Assembly: GCA_045627045.1 (NCBI GenBank)
Contig: JAZQMY010000056.1
Coordinates: 51,369-115,368 of the forward strand
Direction of reading: 5' to 3'
DNA from: SIG351 sp045627045
GTDB lineage: Bacteria > Bacillota > Clostridia > HGM11327
Length of the DNA: 64,000 bases
Part shown: positions 51,073 to 59,179 of the stretch, piece after piece
Position numbering within the stretch: the first letter of the stretch is position 1
How the letters are laid out: each line of letters begins with the position of its first letter
Notes under the pieces: generated by a model
Databases searched by the model: none
Told to the model about the DNA's origin: nothing
The model's input: only the letters and a program-made list of their open reading frames with translations
Translations under genes and position numbers: made by a program

Positions 51073-52080
51073 TCAGAGGATAACTATGCCGGCTTCTTTT
51101 GCAGCCTTGAGAGTAGCATCATCCCATACTGATGCCTGAACCTCGCCGATGTGTGCCTTCTGAAGGAGAAGCATACAAAGACGTGACTGACCGATGCCGC
51201 CGCCGATAGTGAGCGGAAGCTCGTTGTTCAGGAGCATTTTGTGGAATGTGAATTCTCTTCTGTCATTGCAGTTTGCTTTGTTGAGCTGATAATCAAGAGA
51301 AGCAGGATCAACTCTGATGCCCATTGAAGATACTTCGAAAGCGCACTTGAGAGTATCGTGCCAGAACATGATATCGCCGTTGAGCTTCCAGTCATCGTAG
51401 TCAGGTGCTCTTCCGTCATGCTTTACGCCAGACTTGAGATAATCACCTATCTGCATGATGAATACCGTGCGGTATTTTTTGACGATGGCGTTTTCTCTCT
51501 CCTTGCAGGTCATATCGGGATAGAGATCCTCAAGTTCCTGCGTTGTGATGAACTTTATGTCACGTGAAAGATCTGTTGAAATGGCAGGGTAGAGGTCCTT
51601 CATTTTATCAAGAGTGTTGCAGATTGCATTGACGATGCCTGTTACTGTTTCCTTGAGGTATTCAATGTTTCTGTCTTCCTTTGAGATGATTTTCTCCCAG
51701 TCCCACTGGTCAACGTAAACGGAGTGGAGGTTATCAAGCTCTTCGTCACGTCTGATGGCGTTCATGTCTGTGTAGAGACCTTCGCCGACGTTGAAATTGT
51801 ATTTATAAAGAGCCATTCTTTTCCACTTTGCAAGAGAATGGACAACTTCTGCAGTAGCACCGTTTTCACGGATGTCAAAAGAAACAGGTCTTTCCACACC
51901 ATTCAGGTCATCGTTGAGGCCTGAGCTGTGCTCAACGAAAAGAGGGGCTGAAACACGCTTAAGGTTAAGTGCGGCACAAAGCTCTTTTTCGAAATTGTGC
52001 TTGAGATATCCTATTGCCGTCTGCGTTTCGTACATTGAAAGCACAGACTTATATTTTTCAGGTTTTATGAACTTACTCAT
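51073..52080 (-). CDS. asnA: Aspartate-ammonia ligase (asparagine synthetase A)
   Basis: A 335-residue enzyme related to class II aminoacyl-tRNA synthetases. Typical blocks are SMYETQTAIGYLKHNFEKELCAALNLKRVSAPLFVEHSSGLNDDLNGVERPVSF, EVVHSLAKWKRMALYKYNF, YVDQWDWEKII and the C-terminal GGGIGQSRLCMLLLQKAHIGEVQASVW. It makes asparagine from aspartate, ammonia and ATP. The start overlaps the upstream dehydrogenase gene by 4 bp, so the two are translationally coupled. Confidence 0.96.
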   Translation of the reverse strand: MSKFIKPEKYKSVLSMYETQTAIGYLKHNFEKELCAALNLKRVSAPLFVEHSSGLNDDLNGVERPVSFDIRENGATAEVVHSLAKWKRMALYKYNFNVGEGLYTDMNAIRRDEELDNLHSVYVDQWDWEKIISKEDRNIEYLKETVTGIVNAICNTLDKMKDLYPAISTDLSRDIKFITTQELEDLYPDMTCKERENAIVKKYRTVFIMQIGDYLKSGVKHDGRAPDYDDWKLNGDIMFWHDTLKCAFEVSSMGIRVDPASLDYQLNKANCNDRREFTFHKMLLNNELPLTIGGGIGQSRLCMLLLQKAHIGEVQASVWDDATLKAAKEAGIVIL

Positions 52081-53243
52081 AAGCTTTTGATTGTCTCCAT
52101 TATGTAGTTTGCAAATTCAGATGAAGTACAGCCTGTATCTCTTCCTGTGATAACGAGCTTCTTTTCTGTCTGCGTGCAGATTTCAAGAGCCTTGAAGAGG
52201 TGCTCTGCCTTTTCAACGTAGCCGATGTGCTCAAGGAGCATACCTGCGGCACGGATGATGCTGGAAGGATCGGCATACTGAATTCTGCCCTCCTGAACCA
52301 TACGAAGACCTGAGCCGTGAATAGCTTCAAACATACTGTACTTTTTGCCGAGGTTTGAGCTGCCTGCCGTGCCTACGCCGCCCTGGAATTCAGCAGCCTC
52401 ATCTGTAATGATATCACCGTAAAGGTTAGGAAGTACAACGACCTTGAAGTCCTGACGGCGCTTGGGGTCGATGAGCTTTGCTGTCATGATATCAATGAAC
52501 CATTCGTCACATGTGATTTCAGGGTAGTCCTTTGCGATGTCACGGGCGATATCGAGGAACATGCCGTCTGTTGTCTTGATGATGTTTGCCTTTGTAACGA
52601 CGGTAACACGGTTTCTGCCTGTCTTTCTTGCATAATCAAACGCTGCCTTGATGATTCTGTATGAGCCCTCGTATGTTGTGACTGTGAAGTCGATACCGAG
52701 ATCGTCATTTACCTTCAGACCCTGACTTCCCATTGCATAAGCACCTTCTGTGTTCTCGCGGAAGAATACCCAGTCGATTCCTTCAGCGGGAATGCTTACG
52801 GGACGAACGTTTGCGAAGAGGTCAAGCTCTTTTCTCATTGCAACGTTTGCACTCTCGATGTTGGGCCACGGATCGCCTGCCTGAGGTGTTGTTGTAGGTC
52901 CCTTGAGGATTACGTCGCATTTCTTGAGCTCTTCGAGTACGTCATCCGGGATTGCCTTATTATGGGCAACTCTGTTCTCAATCGTGAGACCCTCAATGTC
53001 GATAAGCTGAACTTTGCCTGAAGCAATTTCATCAGAGAGGAGATATTCAAGAACTCTCTTTGCTTCATGTGTAATCTGGGGACCGATTCCGTCGCCGCCG
53101 ACGATACCGATCTTTATTGTTTCGAGCTTGGAATAGTCAACGAAGTCTGACTGAGCTTTCATTTTTTCAATTCTGTCAAACTGCTTATTGAGCACCATTT
53201 CTATATGTTTCTGAGCATTTTTTATGTATTCGTTTCTGTCCAA
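52077..53243 (-). CDS. Isocitrate/isopropylmalate dehydrogenase family protein
   Basis: A 388-residue protein. A TTG start at 53243 is fixed by AAAAGGAGG eight bases upstream. After a helical N-terminal extension of about 45 residues, IGIVGGDGIGPQITHEAKRVL is the family start. FFRENTEGAYAMGSQG is the substrate-binding Arg region, and LPNLYGDIITDEAAEFQGGVGTAGSSNLG with FEAIHGSG carries the metal Asp residues and the cofactor-binding area. The enzyme most likely oxidises isocitrate with NAD+; other beta-hydroxyacids are possible. The operon with asnA suggests supply of 2-oxoglutarate or aspartate-family metabolism. Confidence 0.87.
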   Translation of the reverse strand: MDRNEYIKNAQKHIEMVLNKQFDRIEKMKAQSDFVDYSKLETIKIGIVGGDGIGPQITHEAKRVLEYLLSDEIASGKVQLIDIEGLTIENRVAHNKAIPDDVLEELKKCDVILKGPTTTPQAGDPWPNIESANVAMRKELDLFANVRPVSIPAEGIDWVFFRENTEGAYAMGSQGLKVNDDLGIDFTVTTYEGSYRIIKAAFDYARKTGRNRVTVVTKANIIKTTDGMFLDIARDIAKDYPEITCDEWFIDIMTAKLIDPKRRQDFKVVVLPNLYGDIITDEAAEFQGGVGTAGSSNLGKKYSMFEAIHGSGLRMVQEGRIQYADPSSIIRAAGMLLEHIGYVEKAEHLFKALEICTQTEKKLVITGRDTGCTSSEFANYIMETIKSL

Positions 53244-53283
53244 GATAAGTGCCTCCTTTTATAATCAAAAATAATTATTTATT

Positions 53284-53312
53284 ATTATACCATATTTTTT
53301 ACAAAATTTCAA
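53284..53312 (-). promoter_or_regulatory. Promoter of the dehydrogenase-asnA operon
   Basis: On the minus strand TTGAAA (53312-53307), 17-bp spacer, TATAAT (53289-53284), 41 bp before the TTG start codon. Confidence 0.8.
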
Positions 53313-53374
53313 CAGTCAAATAAGCCGGTCAAGCGTACAAAGTGAAATAATAAAGGATTTTTTGCAAAAAAGTA

Positions 53375-53403
53375 TTGAATTCTTTTGCGTTTTGGTGTAT
53401 AAT
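53375..53403 (+). promoter_or_regulatory. Promoter of the HPr gene
   Basis: TTGAAT (53375-53380), 17-bp spacer, TATAAT (53398-53403), divergent from the dehydrogenase promoter. Confidence 0.75.
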
Positions 53404-53485
53404 ATACGGTGTTATTTTATCAACAAATTCTATTTCACTCGGATAAAGGAGTTTGTCTTTGCTTTGCAGGGACAGTGATGGCATT

Positions 53486-53764
53486 ATGATCGAAAGAACA
53501 ATAGTTGTGAATTGCAGAGGCGGACTTCATGCAAGGCCGGCAAAAATGCTTGCGGATACGGCTTCACGTTTTTCATCAGAGATTACACTTGTGAACGGAG
53601 ATGTTGAGGGCAATGCAAAGAGCCTTCTTTCAATACTTATGCTCGGCGTTCCGGAGAAGACTGAGGTAATGCTGAGAATTTTCGGTGCCGATGAAGCAAA
53701 GGCACTCATTGCCATTTTAAGACTTATTGACAGTAATTTTGAAGAGGATGCTATCATTTACTGA
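53486..53764 (+). CDS. HPr-family phosphocarrier protein
   Basis: A 92-residue protein. With the ATG at 53486 the phosphorylation sites fall at the standard positions: H15 in GGLHARPAK and S46 in GNAKSLLSILML, which supports this start. A TTG at 53459 with AAAGGAG upstream is an alternative that would add nine residues. HPr passes phosphate from enzyme I to sugar PTS components, and in Firmicutes Ser46 phosphorylation signals carbon status to CcpA. It is transcribed alone with its own promoter and terminator. Confidence 0.87.
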   Translation: MIERTIVVNCRGGLHARPAKMLADTASRFSSEITLVNGDVEGNAKSLLSILMLGVPEKTEVMLRIFGADEAKALIAILRLIDSNFEEDAIIY

Positions 53765-53798
53765 TTAGTTCAGATGATGGATTAAATAATGATGACTG

Positions 53799-53845
53799 AA
53801 GCGGTTCTATGTATATAATACTCGGAACCGCTTTGATTTTCTTGA
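53799..53845 (+). terminator. Terminator after the HPr gene
   Basis: AAGCGGTTC (53799-53807) pairs perfectly with GAACCGCTT (53825-53833), followed by a T-rich stretch. Confidence 0.75.
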
Positions 53846-53897
53846 ATAGTATGATTTATTAAGATCAAAATGTACTTTTGTAAAAGGAGAGCAAGTT

Positions 53898-54869
53898 ATG
53901 AAAAAGACCGTGACAATTCCGACTCTGTTGCTGATTACGGCAGTGCTTCTGTGCATAATTGCGGGATGCGATGCCGGGCCTCAGACTCCGGCTCCGACAG
54001 AGGATATTCGGGAATCAACGCCGTCACCTTCAATGAAGCCGACGCCTGTGCCGACACCTTTGCCGTACGATAAGGAAAAACACGATGAGGTCACATACGC
54101 CATAGGAAAGTATAAGGCAGGAGACCACCCCGAAGAAAAGCAGGGTTATGAAAAGGTCAAAGTGAATGCGACCGAACTTTTTACGAACTGGATACGCAAT
54201 CCTTTGTTCTACAATATACAGGGCGGTTATTTTGACGGAGAATATTATTACGTTGGTTTTGCAAGATCGTTTGAGGGACGGGAGAGCGCAGTTATAGGCG
54301 TGTTTGACAAAAACGGAGAATACGTGAAGGAAAGTGATGAGCTTGATATTCATCATGCAAATTCAATATCCGATATGGGAGACGGTACACTGATCGTAAC
54401 AGATAATGATTCGGATATTTATACTATGATAGATAAGACGACACTTACATTGCTCTTGAAGGGCAGAACGAATTTTGATATGCTGTCTTTGGATTATTGC
54501 ATAGATACGGGAACGTATGCCTCTTGCGGAACGGGATACGGTGATCTTTGCCGCATTCTTGATTATGATATGAATCTGCTTCTTGTAAGGAAGATGGATT
54601 TTGAACCGGGCAGTGCTCCGCAGAATTTCTTCTGCACCGCTGATGCTCTTTATGCGCCCCGATATATCTATGATGCTCAAAGCAATTCCTATACGAATTA
54701 CATTTACGAATATTCGTGGACACTCGGACTTCGTGAGATATATTCTTTTGAAGCAGGACCGGGTGTTGAGGTGCAGTCGGTCTCTATCGTGGATCATAAG
54801 GCTTATGCAATTTGCGGCGATCACATAAGGGGAACGATGGTGGTCTACCAACTTGATATGGATTGCTGA
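53898..54869 (+). CDS. Lipoprotein with Pro/Thr linker and propeller-like domain
   Basis: A 323-residue lipoprotein (IIAGCDAG, lipid Cys at residue 24) followed by a Pro/Thr/Ser-rich linker to about residue 56, a style also seen in the amidase lipoprotein of this window. The main domain has repeated blades such as GGYFDGEYYYVGFARSFEGRESAVIGVFDKNGEYV and NDSDIYTMIDKTTLTLLLKGR, suggesting a beta-propeller of the 6-bladed kind. I cannot assign a function. It is transcribed alone and ends at a terminator facing the SGNH operon. Confidence 0.72.
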   Translation: MKKTVTIPTLLLITAVLLCIIAGCDAGPQTPAPTEDIRESTPSPSMKPTPVPTPLPYDKEKHDEVTYAIGKYKAGDHPEEKQGYEKVKVNATELFTNWIRNPLFYNIQGGYFDGEYYYVGFARSFEGRESAVIGVFDKNGEYVKESDELDIHHANSISDMGDGTLIVTDNDSDIYTMIDKTTLTLLLKGRTNFDMLSLDYCIDTGTYASCGTGYGDLCRILDYDMNLLLVRKMDFEPGSAPQNFFCTADALYAPRYIYDAQSNSYTNYIYEYSWTLGLREIYSFEAGPGVEVQSVSIVDHKAYAICGDHIRGTMVVYQLDMDC

Positions 54870-54891
54870 ATCTGATAATAAGATAAAGAAA

Positions 54892-54930
54892 AAGGCTCCG
54901 GAATTGATTTCCGGAGCTTTCGTTTTTTCA
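54892..54930. terminator. Bidirectional terminator facing the SGNH operon
   Basis: GCTCCGGAA (54895-54903) pairs perfectly with TTCCGGAGC (54909-54917), extended by A-T and G-T pairs, then T-rich on the plus strand and A-rich upstream. Confidence 0.82.
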
Positions 54931-55971
54931 TCAGCCTGCAAAGAATGCGGCGATTCTCGCGACGTGTCCCTCTGAATCAGGCTCACGTTCCGGTCTGATC
55001 ACGAGCTTGACCTCGTGCTTGCCGTAAGGAAGTTCGTCTTCAATAAGCTCGATAGCGTTTCTGTCGAAATAGATGGAGGCTCCGTCCCAGAAGCGGAAAT
55101 ATCTGTCATACTTGCCGTCAATATAGATATCCATATTGCCGCCGTCCTTTTCCATTCTCGTGTAGACAGCACATACAGTGCCTTCAAATTCGAATGTGAT
55201 AGTCGTTCCCGGCTCGTCAGCATAAACGTAATGGAGATCGCTCTGCCAGAGAGTTCTTGCCTTGGAAGCAGCCCAGCCCTCCTGAAGAGGTTCTTCTGCG
55301 CAGATGATCATCTTGGGATCGTTGAAGTCGATTCCGTGAACAGGCTTTTCTGCGAGAACAGGAGCAAAGTCAAAGTTATAGATATTGTTGTTTATGCTTT
55401 CTGCATAAGACTCAATTCCGCGGATGTTCGGGTGAACGGTATCGGATGTAAACTTGAGAGCGTCGCCGCCTTCGGCTTCGATCTTGTCTTTAAGATCGTA
55501 TCCCATATAAATGCAGGGAATATTGTATGCATCGGCGATTTCCTTGTGCTGCTGATATATCTTTGCGGGGGTTTCTCTTGAGTTACCTTCGCAGAGTGAC
55601 TTTGTGTATGCGAAAAGGTAAACAATAGGAAGACTAGGCTTATATTTGAGTGCAGTACGTGTGATGTTCTCAAAGAACTTGAGGTATCTGTCGCCGCCGC
55701 CGCTGTCGTTTACTGAATATTCTACGAAAATAATGTCGGGATCCTTTGAAAGAAGGTCACGGCTCATCTTGAAAAGACCGAGAACGGAGCGTGTGCCGCC
55801 GTCTGCGATATTGATTTCGTTGAACGTTTTATTCGGATACTGATTCCTGAGAATGTTGAGGAATGACTTCGGGTATCTCGGGTCCTCAGGCATACCGACT
55901 GCCGTGATGGAACCGCCCATGAAGCCTATATTGATAGTATCCTTGCTGTTGATGATGTCAATGAATTTCAT
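54931..55971 (-). CDS. SGNH/GDSL hydrolase paralogue 1 with C-terminal beta domain
   Basis: A 346-residue cytoplasmic protein without a signal peptide. The SGNH blocks are intact: GFMGGSITAV (nucleophile Ser), IADGGT (Gly), FVEYSVNDSG (Asn) and DTVHPN (Asp/His). After residue about 225 a beta-sandwich of about 120 residues follows (ITFEFEGTVCAVYTRMEKDGGNMDIYIDGKYDRYFRF..HEVKLVIRPE). The family includes carbohydrate esterases that remove acetyl groups, and here the likely target is an imported oligosaccharide. It is the last gene of an operon of four paralogues, 24 bp after copy 2. Copy 1 is the most diverged at the N-terminal GGSIT-downstream loop (AVGMPEDPRYP). Confidence 0.83.
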   Translation of the reverse strand: MKFIDIINSKDTINIGFMGGSITAVGMPEDPRYPKSFLNILRNQYPNKTFNEINIADGGTRSVLGLFKMSRDLLSKDPDIIFVEYSVNDSGGGDRYLKFFENITRTALKYKPSLPIVYLFAYTKSLCEGNSRETPAKIYQQHKEIADAYNIPCIYMGYDLKDKIEAEGGDALKFTSDTVHPNIRGIESYAESINNNIYNFDFAPVLAEKPVHGIDFNDPKMIICAEEPLQEGWAASKARTLWQSDLHYVYADEPGTTITFEFEGTVCAVYTRMEKDGGNMDIYIDGKYDRYFRFWDGASIYFDRNAIELIEDELPYGKHEVKLVIRPEREPDSEGHVARIAAFFAG

Positions 55972-55995
55972 GCTTTTTTCCTTTGCTTTTTTTAT

Positions 55996-57048
55996 TTATC
56001 CCACGAGGAATGCCGCAATTCTTGCAACGTGTCCCTCTGAACGTTTGTCTCTGTTTTCACGGATGACTATTTTTACGTGGTGTTTTCCTTTTTCAAGACT
56101 GTCAGTGAAAAGCTCAAATGCGTTTCTCTCGAAAGTCAGGCAGTAAATGTCCCAGAATGAAATATCCTTGACGTATTTGCCGTCAATATAGACTTCAGCA
56201 AAGCCTCCGTCCTTTTCCATTCTTGTATAAAGTCCGCATGTGGTGCCTTCAAAGTCGAACTCAACGCTTGCGCCTGCCTTGTCGGAGTAGATGTAGTGGA
56301 GAGGGCTGAGCCAGAGTGTTCTTGTTGTTGAAACGTCCCAATCCTCGGGAAGCTCCATATTTTCGCAGGCAATGAGGTGTGCATCCGGGTAGTCAGTGCC
56401 GGAGTATGTTTCTTCTTCAAAGTGAATTGTTGAGAAATCGAACTTGAAGATATTTTCCATGATAACGTCAGTATAGAAAGAGTGACCTGCATCATTTGGG
56501 TGAACTCCGTCAAATGTGTATTTTATATTGCTGCCGGTTTCTTCTGCTTCTTTTATCTTGTCGTCAAGAGCATATGCAAGGTCAATGCATGGAATACCGT
56601 ATTTTTCGGCAATTGCTTTATGCGTGCGATAGATGAGGGCGGGTTCTTCTCTTGTTGTTCCGTCAACGATTCCCTTCGCATAAGCAAAGAGGTAAACAAT
56701 AGGAAGATCAGGGTACGCACGGAGAGCATTTCTGGTGATGCTCTCGAAGTACTTGACCATTTTTTCGCCTGGACCGTTGTCATTTACGGAATACTCTATG
56801 AAAAGCATATCGGGCTTTTTGCTGAGTACGTCAAAACTGAGCTTGAAAAGTCCCAGAGCAGAGGGCGTGCCGCCTGTTGCGGCGTTAAGCTCCGTGAAGT
56901 GAACCTCCGGAACTTTCTCGTTCATTCTTCTGACAAATTCTTTTGGGTAGCGTATATCCTTCTCGTAGTAACTTTTTTCTGTGATTGAGCCTCCGACATA
57001 GGCTATTGTAAATTCTTTCTTTCCTTTGTATAATTCTTCAAATGTCAT
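55996..57048 (-). CDS. SGNH/GDSL hydrolase paralogue 2 with C-terminal beta domain
   Basis: A 350-residue paralogue with intact blocks: YVGGSITEKS, AATGGTPSALG, FIEYSVNDNGPG and FDGVHPNDAG. The C-terminal beta-sandwich (VEFDFEGTTCGLYTRMEKDGGFAEVYIDGKYVKDISFW, KHHVKIVIRENRDKRSEGHVARIAAFLVG) is shared by all four copies. Copies 1 and 2 share the FAYAK/FAYTK segment and the TRMEKDGG block more closely than copies 3 and 4, which suggests two rounds of duplication. It lies 14 bp after copy 3 and 24 bp before copy 1 in transcription order. No signal peptide. Confidence 0.83.
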   Translation of the reverse strand: MTFEELYKGKKEFTIAYVGGSITEKSYYEKDIRYPKEFVRRMNEKVPEVHFTELNAATGGTPSALGLFKLSFDVLSKKPDMLFIEYSVNDNGPGEKMVKYFESITRNALRAYPDLPIVYLFAYAKGIVDGTTREEPALIYRTHKAIAEKYGIPCIDLAYALDDKIKEAEETGSNIKYTFDGVHPNDAGHSFYTDVIMENIFKFDFSTIHFEEETYSGTDYPDAHLIACENMELPEDWDVSTTRTLWLSPLHYIYSDKAGASVEFDFEGTTCGLYTRMEKDGGFAEVYIDGKYVKDISFWDIYCLTFERNAFELFTDSLEKGKHHVKIVIRENRDKRSEGHVARIAAFLVG

Positions 57049-57062
57049 AGTATTTCTCCGTT

Positions 57063-58097
57063 TCAGCCTACAAGGAATGATGCAACTCTGATTACGTGAC
57101 CTTCGGAATCAGGCTGATTCTTGTCTGATACGACGATCTTTACAGTGTGCTTTCCGAAGGGAAGATTTTCTGCAAGCTGAACATGAGCATTTCTGTCGAA
57201 GTCGTTGCAGTATTTATCCCATGTTGTCTGATTGCGGACAAACTGGCCGTCAATATAGAGATCAAATGTGCCTGAATCCTTCTCAAATCTTGTGTAAAGA
57301 CCTACCGTTGTGCCTTCAAACTCTGTTTCAACGTATGAGCCGGGAATATCGCCGCAGGCATAGTGAAGGTCGGAATTCCAGAGAGTCTTCTTTGACATCT
57401 TGAAGCCGTGTGTGAGCTCAAGCTCTTCGGCCTTGATCATTCCCGGATTGTTGAATTCAACACCGAAAACAGGCTCTTCGGGGAATGTGAATGAGAATTC
57501 TTTGCTGAAAACGTCTCTCATCATGCTGTCAACGTATGACTTGTAGCCGTAATCGTTCGGATGAACGCCGTCCTGTGTGAATGAGCTTACATCGCCGCCG
57601 TAATCCTTGATTTTCTGATGAACCTCATATCCCATTTCAACGCAGGGAGCGCCGTATGCTTCTGCAATTTTCTTTTCGTTGCGAACCATGTTCGAATCAG
57701 GGCCGTTATCATATTCGCCGCGTGCGTATGTGAAAAGAGATACGATGGGGAGATTGGGATTGTAACGTCTTGCGGCACGGAAAATGCCTTCATAGAACTT
57801 GAAACTCTTGTCACCGTAGCCTGCATCGTTTACGGCAAACTCAACAAAGAGCATATCGATTTTCTTGTCGAGAAGCTCAGGTCTGAGTCTGAAAAGACCG
57901 AGGTTTGAGCCTGTGCCGCCTACACCGGCGTTTATTTCAATGAACTTTGTTTCGGGAATGCGCTTGTTGAGCATTGTTGTAAAAAGAGTTGTATATCTGA
58001 AATCGGGCTTTGAAGCGCCGCAGCCTTCAGTGATCGAGCCGCCGAGGTAACCAATTCGGAATTCTTCTTTTCCATTTACTATTTCTTCAAATTTCAT
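57063..58097 (-). CDS. SGNH/GDSL hydrolase paralogue 3 with C-terminal beta domain
   Basis: A 344-residue paralogue. Blocks: YLGGSITEGCGASKPDFRY, NAGVGGTGSNLG, FVEFAVNDAGYG and QDGVHPNDYG, with all catalytic positions kept. The beta domain has TEFEGTTVGLYTRFEKDSGTFDLYIDGQF and HTVKIVVSDKNQPDSEGHVIRVASFLVG. It resembles copy 4 in the GASK/GASE-type loop after GGSxTEG. It is 53 bp downstream of copy 4. Cytoplasmic location is inferred from the lack of a signal peptide. Confidence 0.83.
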   Translation of the reverse strand: MKFEEIVNGKEEFRIGYLGGSITEGCGASKPDFRYTTLFTTMLNKRIPETKFIEINAGVGGTGSNLGLFRLRPELLDKKIDMLFVEFAVNDAGYGDKSFKFYEGIFRAARRYNPNLPIVSLFTYARGEYDNGPDSNMVRNEKKIAEAYGAPCVEMGYEVHQKIKDYGGDVSSFTQDGVHPNDYGYKSYVDSMMRDVFSKEFSFTFPEEPVFGVEFNNPGMIKAEELELTHGFKMSKKTLWNSDLHYACGDIPGSYVETEFEGTTVGLYTRFEKDSGTFDLYIDGQFVRNQTTWDKYCNDFDRNAHVQLAENLPFGKHTVKIVVSDKNQPDSEGHVIRVASFLVG

Positions 58098-58150
58098 GAT
58101 TATTTCCTTTCGTGAGAAAAACTAATATTCAATGCGGAAAACCGCCAATA

Positions 58151-59179
58151 TTATGCATAGAGTATTGCTGCGATCTTAACGGCGTGCCCTTCCGAGGTGG
58201 GCTCTGCCTTGTCGGAAACGACAATTCTGACAGTGTGCTTTTTGTATTCGATCGAATCAAAGAGACACACATGAGCATTTCTGTCAAAATCAACACAGAA
58301 CCTGTCATGGAATGACTGCGTATGCAGGAACTTCCCGTCAAGATAGATATCAGCTCTGCCTGTACCGACTTCGAAGCGGCAGTAAAGTCCGCAGGTCGTG
58401 CCGGTGAATTCAAATTCAATGGCAGCTCCGGGCTTGTCCGATGTGATGTAGTTCAGATCGGAGCCTGAAAGCGTTCTTTTTGAGAGCAACCAATCATCCG
58501 TATGGGGAATATCCTTTGCAATAAGCATAACGGGATTTGCCAGATCCGTTCCCGATATTGCCTTTTCGGGGAAAGTATAGCCGAAGTCTGCTTCGGAAAT
58601 TGCTTTCATCATACAGTCAACGTAAACCTTGTAGCCGTAATCTGATGGGTGTCCGTCATCTATGGTGAAAAACGTTCTGTCACCGCCGTAATCAAGCATT
58701 TTTTCCTTCAGAACAAGACCAATATCAACGCACGGAATGCCGTATTCTGCGGCAATCTTTTCCTGAACTGCAGCAATGTGCGGCTTTTGCTCGGTGTGCG
58801 AATACAAGTCTGCCATAAGGCACATGATGGGCATATCGGGAGCAAAACGTCTTGCTGTTCTGATGATTCCCTCAAAATATTTGAACGAGGCGTCTCCGAA
58901 ACTCTTGTCATTCACGGCATATTCGATGAAAAGCATATCGATTCCCTTGTCGAGAAGCTCTCTTTTCAGCCTGAAAAGTCCGAGAGCGGATGTTGTTCCG
59001 CCGATGCCGGCATTGATTTCGGTGAAGGTTGTGTCGGGAAAGCGCCTGTTCATCATTGAGGTGAAAAGTGATGTGTATCGGTACTTTGTTTCCGAAGCAC
59101 CGAAGCCTTCGGTCAGTGAACCTCCGATAAAGCCGAGGGTGTAATTGCTTTTTTCTTTGATTATGTCAGAAAATTTCAT
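58151..59179 (-). CDS. SGNH/GDSL hydrolase paralogue 4 with C-terminal beta domain
   Basis: A 342-residue paralogue and the first SGNH gene of the operon. The nucleophile block is FIGGSLTEGFGASETKYRY (Ile to Leu against the others). Further blocks are NAGIGGTTSALG, FIEYAVNDKSFG and IDDGHPSDYG, where the usual HPN reads HPS. The C-terminal domain contains IEFEFTGTTCGLYCRFEVGTGRADIYLDGKF. Its start overlaps the end of the upstream glycosidase-like gene by 4 bp (ATGA), so both are translated together. HPS instead of HPN leaves the catalytic Asp and His unchanged. Confidence 0.83.
   Translation of the reverse strand: MKFSDIIKEKSNYTLGFIGGSLTEGFGASETKYRYTSLFTSMMNRRFPDTTFTEINAGIGGTTSALGLFRLKRELLDKGIDMLFIEYAVNDKSFGDASFKYFEGIIRTARRFAPDMPIMCLMADLYSHTEQKPHIAAVQEKIAAEYGIPCVDIGLVLKEKMLDYGGDRTFFTIDDGHPSDYGYKVYVDCMMKAISEADFGYTFPEKAISGTDLANPVMLIAKDIPHTDDWLLSKRTLSGSDLNYITSDKPGAAIEFEFTGTTCGLYCRFEVGTGRADIYLDGKFLHTQSFHDRFCVDFDRNAHVCLFDSIEYKKHTVRIVVSDKAEPTSEGHAVKIAAILYA

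Noticed and set aside
54931..59179. Tandem repeats of about 1 kb
   Set aside because: They are four diverged paralogous SGNH genes (protein similarity), not near-identical DNA repeats.
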